From Alteromonas salexigens (GTDB taxonomy: Bacteria; Pseudomonadota; Gammaproteobacteria; Enterobacterales; Alteromonadaceae): a stretch of DNA of 64,000 nt. Positions 46,224-54,255 of the stretch are shown one piece after another. A program made the translations under genes and the position numbers. Location: contig NZ_JAOTJC010000006.1 of the NCBI RefSeq assembly GCF_025628895.1, forward strand, positions 126,726 through 190,725. Reading direction: 5' to 3'. The notes under the pieces were generated by a model that saw only the letters and a list, made by a program, of their open reading frames with translations, was not told where the DNA came from and searched no databases. Within the stretch, counting starts at the first letter, position 1, and every line of letters begins with the position of its first letter.

Positions 46224-47627
46224 TTGCAACGGATCTTTCGAACCCTGTTAGGGGGGCTGTTATTCACGGCCGGGTGGGTGACACCTGCGTCTGCAGAAAC
46301 GGTGACATATTGTATTGATCCGGCCTGGGCTCCCTACGAAGCACTCAGAAACAATGAGCACATTGGCATTTCCAGGGACTACCTGGAGCTGGTGAGCCGC
46401 CGAACGGGCATAAACTTTGTGCTGGTACCCAGTGACTCTCTGGAACAGTCGCTGGCGTTCGTACGGGAGGGCAAATGTCAGATGATTACTTTGTTGAATG
46501 CCAGCCCGTCCCGCAAGCAGTTTCTTGACTTCTCCCTGCCTTATTTTGAGGCGCCCAACGTATTGGTAGGACAACGTGGTACCCCGATGATCCAGGGCTT
46601 CGATGCGGTGGGTGAACGGTTGGTCGGCGTGGTGGAAGGTTATCGTCACGCCGAGTATCTGGCCCGTTATTACCCGTCGGTTAATGTACGCACGGTGGAC
46701 AGTGAGGCGCTTGGCCTGGTCAGTCTGGCGCGGGGTGAAATTGACCTGATGATTGGCTCGCTGCTTAGTGTGTATTTGCATATGAATAATATGGAGCTGG
46801 ATCAGTTGGAAGTAGTGGGATATGCCGAGCCTTTTGATTCGCTGGGCTATGCGGTGAGTAAATCTGTCAGTGACACATTGTTACCCCGGCTGAACAAAGC
46901 TTTGCAAGCGATCCCCGAATCCCGCCGGGTGAATATTTACAAAAACTGGACCGATGTACGCATACGTGACGAGCGTAGTTATCTGACCCTGGTACTGGCG
47001 CTCACCGTAGTGGGCTTAATCATATTAGGGTTTTATTTGCGGCACCGCGCGCTGGCCGCTTACTCCAGCGAGTTATTACAGAAAAATACCAGTATAGAGT
47101 CGCTGCAGGCCGCCTTACTGGAGAAGAACCGCACCCTGGAGTTTTTGTCTAACCATGACGCGCTGACCGGCCTGTTCAACCGCAATCATATGATCCATAA
47201 AGCGGAGGAAGAAATATCCCGTTTTTCGCGGTTTCATACACCGGCCAGTCTGATCATAACGGAAATAGATAATCTCTCAGAGCTGAACGCAAGTCATGGT
47301 TCTCAGCATGCCGATGACTTGTTACGGGCGGTGGCCGCGACCTGTGTTGATACCGTGCGTGAAGTGGATGTGGTTGCGCGCTGGAGCGGCGAACAATTCA
47401 TTATACTGTGCCCGCAGACAGATATAAATTCAGCCAAAGTGCTCGGCGAACGCTTGGTGAAAGGGTTATACAACAATGACGTGGTGATGGCCCGCAATCC
47501 TGACATCGCGGTGGGATTAGCCGTGGTGCACAGCAGCGAGTCATTTACCGACTGGTTCGACAGGGCGGCCAAGGCACTTTATCAGAGTAAACGGCAAGGG
47601 TACGGGGTACCCTGTACAGCAGAATAA
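46224..47627 (+). CDS. Periplasmic-sensor GGDEF protein with divergent active site
   Basis: A 467-residue membrane sensor. A signal peptide (cut near ASAE) is followed by a type 3 solute-binding domain at about 25-250 (CIDPAWAPYEAL, FSLPYFEAPNVLVG, GEIDLMIGS), a transmembrane helix at about 253-272, a coiled coil, and a GGDEF-like domain. The signature is SGEQF at 388-392 instead of GG(D/E)EF, and the usual DIDxFKxxND region reads EIDNLSELNAS, so cyclase activity is doubtful. The start is TTG 46224; AAGG lies 12 bases upstream and no ATG fits. The likely ligand is an amino acid or similar small molecule. Confidence 0.88.
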   Translation: MQRIFRTLLGGLLFTAGWVTPASAETVTYCIDPAWAPYEALRNNEHIGISRDYLELVSRRTGINFVLVPSDSLEQSLAFVREGKCQMITLLNASPSRKQFLDFSLPYFEAPNVLVGQRGTPMIQGFDAVGERLVGVVEGYRHAEYLARYYPSVNVRTVDSEALGLVSLARGEIDLMIGSLLSVYLHMNNMELDQLEVVGYAEPFDSLGYAVSKSVSDTLLPRLNKALQAIPESRRVNIYKNWTDVRIRDERSYLTLVLALTVVGLIILGFYLRHRALAAYSSELLQKNTSIESLQAALLEKNRTLEFLSNHDALTGLFNRNHMIHKAEEEISRFSRFHTPASLIITEIDNLSELNASHGSQHADDLLRAVAATCVDTVREVDVVARWSGEQFIILCPQTDINSAKVLGERLVKGLYNNDVVMARNPDIAVGLAVVHSSESFTDWFDRAAKALYQSKRQGYGVPCTAE

Positions 47628-47658
47628 TCTTAACCTTGCCGACAGATGGCTAGCCTGG

Positions 47659-49329
47659 CTAGTTAACGATCGGTTCGAAATGCCACTGATGGGCATCGTA
47701 CTTTACCCGTGACCGGTCATACTCGCGTTCAGAACGCCAGGTGCGGTTGTTCAGTTTAACCGAGACCCCCGGATAAAGCCGCTTGTTGGCCACCAGCTTA
47801 ACTTCTGTCTGGTAGCTGTCCTTGGCGGTTTTCATTTCTTTGGCTTTATCTTCTATCCAGCTAAGTAACGCTGACTCGTTTTTAAGCAGCTCTTTGGCTT
47901 CCTGTACTTTTTCACGCATCTCCTTAGGTACAAACTTGGCCTGTATAATGGAAATTTTTTCCTGGTGGCGCAGGTTATTTTCGCGTAGTTGCTTCAGCAG
48001 CTCATCCAGCGCATCTTTACGCTCAACAATTAAATTGAAGCCTGGGGAAAAGTCGACTTTCAGGGTACTGCCAGATACTGCACCCAGCGTACCGGCAGTG
48101 ACAGCCGCCTGACTGACCACATCGCAGGCAAACAGATTGCCCTGAGGGTTGTCTATCTGGCCTACTGTTACCGAGCCTCCGCAGCGCAGCTTGCTGTATG
48201 CCAGCTGGCGTCCGACGGTAATGTTGCCAGCACACTGGATATCCAGGCCCTGACCGTGCTGCACATGTACGCTGCCGGCTGCGATAAGCTGGCAACTGTA
48301 GTCGGTTTGGGTTTCGTTGACTTTACCCATGCCGCCTTCGGTAATAATAATGTCGCCGCCTGATTCGATCCGCGCAGACTCGACAAAACCGTTTACGGTG
48401 ACGTCGCCGGTGGCTTTTATCACCATTTTCTCGGTGACATCACCGTTGACCAGTACCGCGCCTTCATAATTAATATGCCCGGTGCCCACATTGACGCCAC
48501 TACAGATGTAGGTGTCGTCAATATTCATGGTCAGCTCCTGATATTTCGGCATGCCGGCAATGGCGGCGATGAGCAGGTTTTCGTCGTGATCGCTGACCAC
48601 GGTGCCCTCACCCTTTTTGAACTCTACCCAATCACCGGGTTTTGCCTCAAGGCCGTTGCCCCTTACGTCGAAGCCATTACGGCCCTGGGTAGGAGGGGTG
48701 CGGCGGAGCACTTCGGTATTGGCTTTAACACAGATAACCTCACCCAGATTACGCATATCTACCCGTTTGCCATCGTTGGACTGCGGACGCAGTACACGTT
48801 CAAGTGCATTGGGAACCAGAGGTATGAAACGGGAAGACTTACCGTCGCGGGGCGGCAAGCCACGTGCAATTTCCCGTTCCACAATATTACCTGGCGTGCC
48901 CTTGGCGGATTCTTCCAGCAAGGCTGTGATTCGTTTAATACTGACGCCACGGCGAATCCCGTTTTTGTTGGCCAGCGCCAAGATCGTTTCCGCTGTGGGC
49001 ATTTTCCCGCCGAACGGAGCGGTAAGTACCAGGCTGGCTGACATACCGTCTTCCGGTATGCGAAACTCAACCTCTGCGTTACGTCGCTCGCCGATGCGTT
49101 CAGTTACCTGAGTCCCGTCCTGGGTTTTGAAGAAATGATTTGCCTTGTCGCACGCCGCCTTAACGGTCGACTCTGAAATATACAGCGACTTATACTGACC
49201 TTCACGAAGACTGCTGCAAAGAGCTTTGGCATTAATTTCATTATCAAACTCAGCGGGGCTAAGCGTCAGCTCCACATAGTTTTTGGTATTGTCGAAATCT
49301 ACTGAAACGCCATTCATTACATCTTCCAT
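47659..49329 (-). CDS. FapA-family (DUF342) protein
   Basis: A 556-residue protein of the FapA/DUF342 family. In Vibrio, FapA affects polar flagellum assembly. The N-terminal region contains RGVSIKRITALLEES and TPPTQGRNGFDVRG. The middle is a repetitive right-handed beta-helix (VLVNGDVTEKMVIKATGDVTVNGFVESARIESGGDI). From about residue 435 there is a coiled coil (LDELLKQLRENNLRHQEKI), then a C-terminal beta domain. ATG 49329 is used; ATG 49317 is an alternative. No flagellar genes are adjacent, so the flagellar role is only by family. Confidence 0.88.
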   Translation of the reverse strand: MEDVMNGVSVDFDNTKNYVELTLSPAEFDNEINAKALCSSLREGQYKSLYISESTVKAACDKANHFFKTQDGTQVTERIGERRNAEVEFRIPEDGMSASLVLTAPFGGKMPTAETILALANKNGIRRGVSIKRITALLEESAKGTPGNIVEREIARGLPPRDGKSSRFIPLVPNALERVLRPQSNDGKRVDMRNLGEVICVKANTEVLRRTPPTQGRNGFDVRGNGLEAKPGDWVEFKKGEGTVVSDHDENLLIAAIAGMPKYQELTMNIDDTYICSGVNVGTGHINYEGAVLVNGDVTEKMVIKATGDVTVNGFVESARIESGGDIIITEGGMGKVNETQTDYSCQLIAAGSVHVQHGQGLDIQCAGNITVGRQLAYSKLRCGGSVTVGQIDNPQGNLFACDVVSQAAVTAGTLGAVSGSTLKVDFSPGFNLIVERKDALDELLKQLRENNLRHQEKISIIQAKFVPKEMREKVQEAKELLKNESALLSWIEDKAKEMKTAKDSYQTEVKLVANKRLYPGVSVKLNNRTWRSEREYDRSRVKYDAHQWHFEPIVN

Positions 49330-49406
49330 TGTATTGCCCGATGGTTTCTTATCGGCATACTAGCCGTTGCCTTAACTGTTAATTTATAGCCAGCACAGGG
49401 TTGCCG

Positions 49407-50837
49407 TCAAAGGTTTTCAGCGTATTGATACAGCGCCCGCAAAATGGCCTGGTTGTCTGGGTTGTCAGCGTGTGCCTGAGCCAGGGATTCCAGTGTAAGT
49501 AAATAATTTTCCATAGTAATCGATGCCGGCGAGCCGGCATCGGTAAGCCGGGCCTGACGGTGGTGCTGCCAACGCTGCATTTCATCGGCGGTCAGGGTAT
49601 GCGGAAAATTACGTGCCCGGTAACGAAACAGCAGCGTTCGCAAGCGTGGGTTGTGTGTGTCATCAGCCAGTGCGGGCAGTTGATAAGGGTCGGCTTCTCT
49701 GACCCGTTCGCACCAGCGCCGGTCCTCGTCATTCAGAAAACCGCCGCTGTACAGGGCATGGTCGGCGTCATCATCACTGTCAGGATGAGGCTCGTCGTAT
49801 ACCTGCAACAGTTTTTGCCACACCTCGGGATGCTGACTCATTAGTTTAAAGTTTGCCAGGCAGGCCTCCCGATCCAGGCCTAGTCGTTCGGCATTAGCTT
49901 CGGTCATGGCTTTGGCGGTGGTAACAAAGGGCGAGCGATTGATGTAAATCAGTTTCAGGCCGGGTCGTGACGCCGGATCGTCCAGCTCATCCTGACGGGC
50001 ATACAACGCCTGACGAATTTCTTCTACACTGCCGTTGAGCAGTAAATCTGTGCTGCGTGATAAGTCGAGTACCACCACCGCATTCGGGTTATTCGGGTGC
50101 ATACCCACAGGCATCACCCAGGTAGAGCATCCACTGTGGGCCGGCAGACGTGATGACACATGCAGCAATACCGAGGGGCGCGAAAAATCGAACTGTTTGA
50201 GCACCGCCTGCTTACTGCGCAGTGAAAACGCATAGTCATACAACTTAGGCTGGTGTTTGCGGATAAGTCTGGCCAGCGCTATGGTCGCTCTCACATCGGC
50301 AAGCGCATCGTGGGCGTCACCGTGATCAATTCCATTCGCCGCTGTGAGGTGTTCCAGTTTAAAGCTCGGCGCGCCGTCCTCGCGGGTTGGCCACTGTATC
50401 CCATCGGGACGCAACGCATAACAGGCGCGCGCCAAATCAATAATATCCCAGCGGCTGTTACCGTTGCGCCACTCACGGCTGTAAGGGTCGTAAAAGTTAC
50501 GATAAAACAGGTAACGGGAAACCTCATCGTCAAAGCGAATACTGTTATAACCCGCTACACAGGTATTCGGCTCGCTCATGGCCGCAAAGACTTTGTCTGC
50601 AAACTCTGCTTCAATCATGCCGTCCCGCAGTGTTTGCTGCGGGGTGATGCCGGTCACCAGGCAGGCCTGCGGGTGGGGCAGGTAGTCATTGGCAATCTGG
50701 CTCACAATGTTGATGGGCTTGCCAATTTCGTTCAGCTCGCTGTCGGTGCGGATGGCCGCAAACTGACAGGGCAGATCTTTCTGCGGACTGGTGCCAAAGG
50801 TTTCGTAATCGTGCCATAGCAGCGTCGGTTCAGTCAT
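49407..50837 (-). CDS. sbcB: Exodeoxyribonuclease I
   Basis: 3'-5' single-strand DNA exonuclease of recombination and mismatch repair. The 476-residue length agrees with E. coli ExoI (475). LLWHDYETFGTSP holds the first DEDDh acidic pair, YNSIRFDDEVSRYLFYRNF and DAHDALADVRAT the later acidic and His residues; SH3-like and C-terminal helical parts follow. ATG 50837 (MTEPTLL) fits family starts; the frame stays open 18 codons upstream without support. Confidence 0.96.
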   Translation of the reverse strand: MTEPTLLWHDYETFGTSPQKDLPCQFAAIRTDSELNEIGKPINIVSQIANDYLPHPQACLVTGITPQQTLRDGMIEAEFADKVFAAMSEPNTCVAGYNSIRFDDEVSRYLFYRNFYDPYSREWRNGNSRWDIIDLARACYALRPDGIQWPTREDGAPSFKLEHLTAANGIDHGDAHDALADVRATIALARLIRKHQPKLYDYAFSLRSKQAVLKQFDFSRPSVLLHVSSRLPAHSGCSTWVMPVGMHPNNPNAVVVLDLSRSTDLLLNGSVEEIRQALYARQDELDDPASRPGLKLIYINRSPFVTTAKAMTEANAERLGLDREACLANFKLMSQHPEVWQKLLQVYDEPHPDSDDDADHALYSGGFLNDEDRRWCERVREADPYQLPALADDTHNPRLRTLLFRYRARNFPHTLTADEMQRWQHHRQARLTDAGSPASITMENYLLTLESLAQAHADNPDNQAILRALYQYAENL

Positions 50838-51009
50838 GATCTGTCGCGTTTTCCTGTTAAATGCCAACTGACTAAACGGCGAAGTGTACACTGCCTGTTA
50901 CCCAATACCAATGGTGGATAACCGGTAAATAGCTCGGTTTCAGGCATACAGCTTTTTTCCACAAAGCCATGTAGAGTAGCTAAAACACTAACTGCACTGG
51001 AGCAAAATA

Positions 51010-52035
51010 ATGAAATCAGGAACCCTACTAGCCACTGTGCTGCTGAGTCTGCTACTAACGGGAAGCGCTATCGCCGCTGATAAGCCACAGGTCGCCATTG
51101 TCATTCACGGTGGCGCCGGCACCATTTTGAAGGAGAATATGACCCCGCAACTGGAGCAGGCTTATCTCGACAAACTACGGGAAGCTGTTACCAAGGGACA
51201 TGCCATGCTCAAGGCAGGCAAGCCAGGTGAAGAGGTAGTGGTAGCCACTATTCAGATTCTGGAGGCATCGCCGTTGTTTAATGCCGGCGTAGGCGCGGTT
51301 TATACCTATGACGGAGAGCATGAGCTGGATGCCTCCATCATGCATGGCGGTACCCGCAACGCCGGTGCTGTCGCGGGCGTAAAAACCATTGGCAGCCCCA
51401 TTGCCGCTGCGCAGGCCGTCATGAATCACTCTCCCCACGTGATGCTTGCCGGTGCCGGCGCGGAAGCCTTTGCCGAATTGCAGGGTATGCAACCGGTGGA
51501 TAACACTATGTTTAATACCGAGCGTCGTCGAGATGCACTCAAGCGCGCGAAAGCCAGGATGGAGCAGGCCGGACTTTATCACGGTGGTCAGCAGGGCAAT
51601 GAGCGCTTCGGCACGGTGGGCGCAGTGGTGCTGGATGCAGCGGGCAATCTGGTTGCCGGGACGTCTACTGGCGGAATGACGGCGAAACGGTTTGGCCGGG
51701 TAGGGGACTCGCCCATTATTGGAGCGGGTACATTTGCCGATAACGACAGCTGCGCAGTATCTGCCACCGGGCATGGAGAGTTCTTTATCCGCTATCAGGT
51801 AGCCGCAGATATCTGTGCGCGTATGAAATACAGCGGCCAGACGCTGCAGGCTGCTGCCGACACAGTAATCAATGGTGTGCTAGCGGATGTGGGTGGTGAC
51901 GGTGGCGTTATCGCCGTCGACAGCAAGGGGAATATTGCTACCCCATTTAACTCCGCGGGTATGTACCGGGCAAAAGTGGAAGCCGACGGCAAGGTCTCAG
52001 TAGGCATTTATCAGCAGTGGGATGAGCGGTTGTAA
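51010..52035 (+). CDS. iaaA: Exported isoaspartyl peptidase/L-asparaginase
   Basis: Ntn-hydrolase that removes beta-aspartyl residues and asparagine. The 341-residue precursor has a signal peptide (LLSLLLTGSAIAA, cut near residue 22), so it acts in the periplasm. IVIHGGAGTI is the family start. Self-cleavage should occur before Thr202 in ERFGTVGAVVLD, releasing alpha and beta subunits; GTSTGGMTAKRFGRVGDSPIIGAGTFAD follows. It stands alone, with a 14-base inverted repeat just after its stop. Confidence 0.94.
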   Translation: MKSGTLLATVLLSLLLTGSAIAADKPQVAIVIHGGAGTILKENMTPQLEQAYLDKLREAVTKGHAMLKAGKPGEEVVVATIQILEASPLFNAGVGAVYTYDGEHELDASIMHGGTRNAGAVAGVKTIGSPIAAAQAVMNHSPHVMLAGAGAEAFAELQGMQPVDNTMFNTERRRDALKRAKARMEQAGLYHGGQQGNERFGTVGAVVLDAAGNLVAGTSTGGMTAKRFGRVGDSPIIGAGTFADNDSCAVSATGHGEFFIRYQVAADICARMKYSGQTLQAAADTVINGVLADVGGDGGVIAVDSKGNIATPFNSAGMYRAKVEADGKVSVGIYQQWDERL

Positions 52036-52041
52036 AATAAA

Positions 52042-52055
52042 TGCAATAAATTGCA
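52042..52055. repeat. TGCAAT-AA-ATTGCA inverted repeat
   Basis: Perfect 6-bp arms around AA, 7 bases after the iaaA stop and about 150 bases upstream of the CBS gene. There is no T tract, so it is not a normal terminator; it could be an operator. Confidence 0.45.
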
Positions 52056-52145
52056 ATTATCAGCACTAAAAACATAGCTGTATGCCGGTTCTGGGTCTAG
52101 GCTTGAAGTGTGGGGGCGAAAGCGAATACACGCTGCCACTCACAA

Positions 52146-52151
52146 TATAAT
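52146..52151 (+). promoter_or_regulatory. Possible -10 box for the CBS-domain gene
   Basis: An exact TATAAT lies 40 bases before the CBS-gene ATG. No good -35 box is seen at 16-18 bases upstream, so the promoter is tentative and may use an alternative sigma factor or an activator. Confidence 0.4.
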
Positions 52152-52190
52152 ACTTACAGAGTTTTACATGTGCGCACATGGGGAGGCGAA

Positions 52191-52610
52191 ATGGAATCCT
52201 TACAGGTTTGTGACTATATGAATATCCACCCGGTTAAACTCAGAGTGGATATGCCGGTAGCTGAAGCAGTGGAAACCCTGTTGTCAAGCGGCCAGACCGG
52301 TGGTCCGGTGGTGGATAATCGCGGTAAAGTGGTGGGTTTTCTGTCAGAGCAGGACTGTATCAAGCAAATGGTTGAGTCGAGTTATTACCGGGAGCAAGTG
52401 TGTCGCGTGGCCGACATTATGCGCACACCAGCACTCACCATTAAACCGTATATGTCTGTCGTCGAACTGGCGCAAATGCTTTTGAAAGAAAAGCCCCGTG
52501 TGTATCCCATCGTTGATGATGATGGAGTACTGGAAGGCACCATCAACCGCACATCGGTGTTAAAAGCCATCGATGTTCAGCTGCGCTCCGGCTACAAAGC
52601 CGTAAGCTAA
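52191..52610 (+). CDS. Tandem CBS-domain protein
   Basis: A 139-residue protein made almost only of two CBS motifs: DYMNIHPVKLRVDMPVAEAVETLL with GGPVVDNRGKVVGFLSEQDCIK, and DIMRTPALTIKPYMSVVELAQMLL with YPIVDDDGVLEGTINRTSVLKAI. Such stand-alone pairs usually bind adenine nucleotides and act as energy or second-messenger sensors; the partner is unknown. ATG 52191 is chosen because GGGAGG ends 4 bases upstream. Confidence 0.92.
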   Translation: MESLQVCDYMNIHPVKLRVDMPVAEAVETLLSSGQTGGPVVDNRGKVVGFLSEQDCIKQMVESSYYREQVCRVADIMRTPALTIKPYMSVVELAQMLLKEKPRVYPIVDDDGVLEGTINRTSVLKAIDVQLRSGYKAVS

Positions 52611-52631
52611 CGGGCAACTAACTAAAAGCAC

Positions 52632-52656
52632 ACGGACTGCCTGGTAAGCAGTCCGT
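52632..52656. terminator. Hairpin after the CBS gene
   Basis: ACGGACTGC (52632-52640) pairs exactly with GCAGTCCGT (52648-52656) around 7 bases, about 20 bases after the stop. No T tract follows, so termination strength is uncertain. Confidence 0.55.
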
Positions 52657-52766
52657 TAGTGGCAGGTATTCTCACCTTTCCGCTCTGTCTTATAACCAAT
52701 TGCGCTTGCAACGGGTATAAATAGGCTTATTCTGACGGCTTTTTCTGGTCGTAACAGGAGCCGCTC

Positions 52767-54080
52767 GTGCAATCTGATGCCCCCGCTAATCCGCTGGGCC
52801 TGCTTCCCATCGTTTTCTTTGTCGTACTGGTTATTGTGACCGGTTTGCTGGCCGGTTCCATGACCGCCATGCCTATTCTGGTGGCTTTTTTGTTATCAGC
52901 CGGACTGGCGTTAGGGCTTAATCGGCGGGACGAAAAACTCTCACTCAGCGAAAAGCTGAATATATTCTGCCGCGGCAGCGGTGAGCGTAATATTATGCTG
53001 CTGGTGTTTATATTCCTGTTGGCCGGCGCATTCTACGCACTTACCATTGATATTGGCGCCCGCGATGCCACGGTCAATCTGGCGCTACGCTGGATCCCGG
53101 CAGATTTGGTGCTACCGGGCCTGTTTCTTATTTGCTGCTTTATTTCATTTGCCATGGGGACCTCCATGGGCACCATTACTGCACTGTCGCCGGTTGGCGC
53201 GGGTCTGGCAACCAGCCTTGGGATCCCCGTGCCTATGGCGCTGGGGATTGTGGTGGGCGGCGCCATGTTCGGTGATAACTTGTCGTTTGTTTCTGATACC
53301 ACCATTGCCGCAACCCGCAGCCAGGGCGTCAGGCTCGCCGATAAATTCAAAGCTAACCTTATTATTGCCTTACCCGCCGCGCTGGTCACTATGTTGTTAC
53401 TGGTAATGGTACCGGTGTCGACCACCAGTACGCCGGATGCAGAGGCCATTAACGGGTTTCTTATTGTGCCGTACCTGGTGATCATCATCAGTGCCCTGGC
53501 CGGGCTCAACGTGATTGCGGTGCTGGGGTGTGGTATCGCGACAGCCGCCCTGACGGGGCTTGCCACTGACAGCTTTACGCTGCTTGGCATGCTCACCAGC
53601 ATGCAAAAGGGACTGGGCTGGATGCAGGACCTTGCCATGATTGCTATCACCATTGGCGGCATAGTGGCGTTGATGCATGCTTATGGCGGGATCCGCTGGC
53701 TGATTACGGTATTAACCCGCCGGGTGTCGGGTCAGCGCGGCGCAGAAGGCAGTATTGCAGCATTGGTGAGCTTTCTGGATGTTTCCACCGCGAACAATAC
53801 CATTGCCATTGTCACTGCGGGGCCGGTAGCGAAGGAGTTAAGCGAACAATACAATGTGGATCCCCGCCGCACTGCCAGTTTGCTGGACGTATTTTCGTGT
53901 GGATTTCAGGGGTTGGTGCCTTACGGGGCACAGCTATTAAGCGCGGCGGCCGTAGTGGGTATTTCGCCCCTGTCGGTGACGCTTTACAGCTGGTACCCCA
54001 TGCTTATTCTGGTATTCGGTGTGTTGGCCATTCTCAGCAGACGCCCACGGTTTGTTTCCAGACCACAGCGTGCGGTATAG
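52767..54080 (+). CDS. NhaC-family sodium/proton antiporter
   Basis: A 437-residue inner-membrane protein with about 11 hydrophobic segments. The NhaC-family conserved region SFAMGTSMGTITALSPVG and GGAMFGDNLSFVSDTTIAATRSQG contains the transport-site acidic residue in FGDN; DVSTANNTIAIVTAGPVAKE lies in the second half. It exchanges sodium for protons, fitting a marine lifestyle. The start is GTG 52767, with AGGAG 6 bases upstream. Other IT-superfamily substrates, such as amino acids, are possible. Confidence 0.85.
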   Translation: MQSDAPANPLGLLPIVFFVVLVIVTGLLAGSMTAMPILVAFLLSAGLALGLNRRDEKLSLSEKLNIFCRGSGERNIMLLVFIFLLAGAFYALTIDIGARDATVNLALRWIPADLVLPGLFLICCFISFAMGTSMGTITALSPVGAGLATSLGIPVPMALGIVVGGAMFGDNLSFVSDTTIAATRSQGVRLADKFKANLIIALPAALVTMLLLVMVPVSTTSTPDAEAINGFLIVPYLVIIISALAGLNVIAVLGCGIATAALTGLATDSFTLLGMLTSMQKGLGWMQDLAMIAITIGGIVALMHAYGGIRWLITVLTRRVSGQRGAEGSIAALVSFLDVSTANNTIAIVTAGPVAKELSEQYNVDPRRTASLLDVFSCGFQGLVPYGAQLLSAAAVVGISPLSVTLYSWYPMLILVFGVLAILSRRPRFVSRPQRAV

Positions 54081-54188
54081 CAGCGCACAAATTTCGCCAG
54101 TCATAACAGGTCCCGCCTGACCCAACCTGCTCCGGTTGGTGTAGTGATAAGTAGCCGAAACGGGCCGTCCCGGTGGCTGGCTTTTGCT

Positions 54189-54217
54189 GCCGGGCTGGAA
54201 ATCCAGCCGGCTTTCTT
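54189..54217 (+). terminator. Probable terminator after the antiporter gene
   Basis: GCCGGGCTGG (54189-54198) pairs with CCAGCCGGC (54203-54211) with one bulged G, then TTTCTT. Another hairpin, CCAACC/GGTTGG, lies at 54122-54139 without a T tract. Confidence 0.7.
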
Positions 54218-54255
54218 CTAGTATCGGCGGCCTGTCAGACCCAGAGGACTTAGTC

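Noticed and set aside
48475..49041. 188-codon open frame antisense to the FapA-family gene
   Set aside because: Shadow of a well-supported gene with coding signatures on the other strand.
54184..54255. Upstream TTG start for hrpA
   Set aside because: The frame would begin just before and run through the antiporter terminator hairpin; TTG 54256 has a ribosome-binding site and gives the family length.
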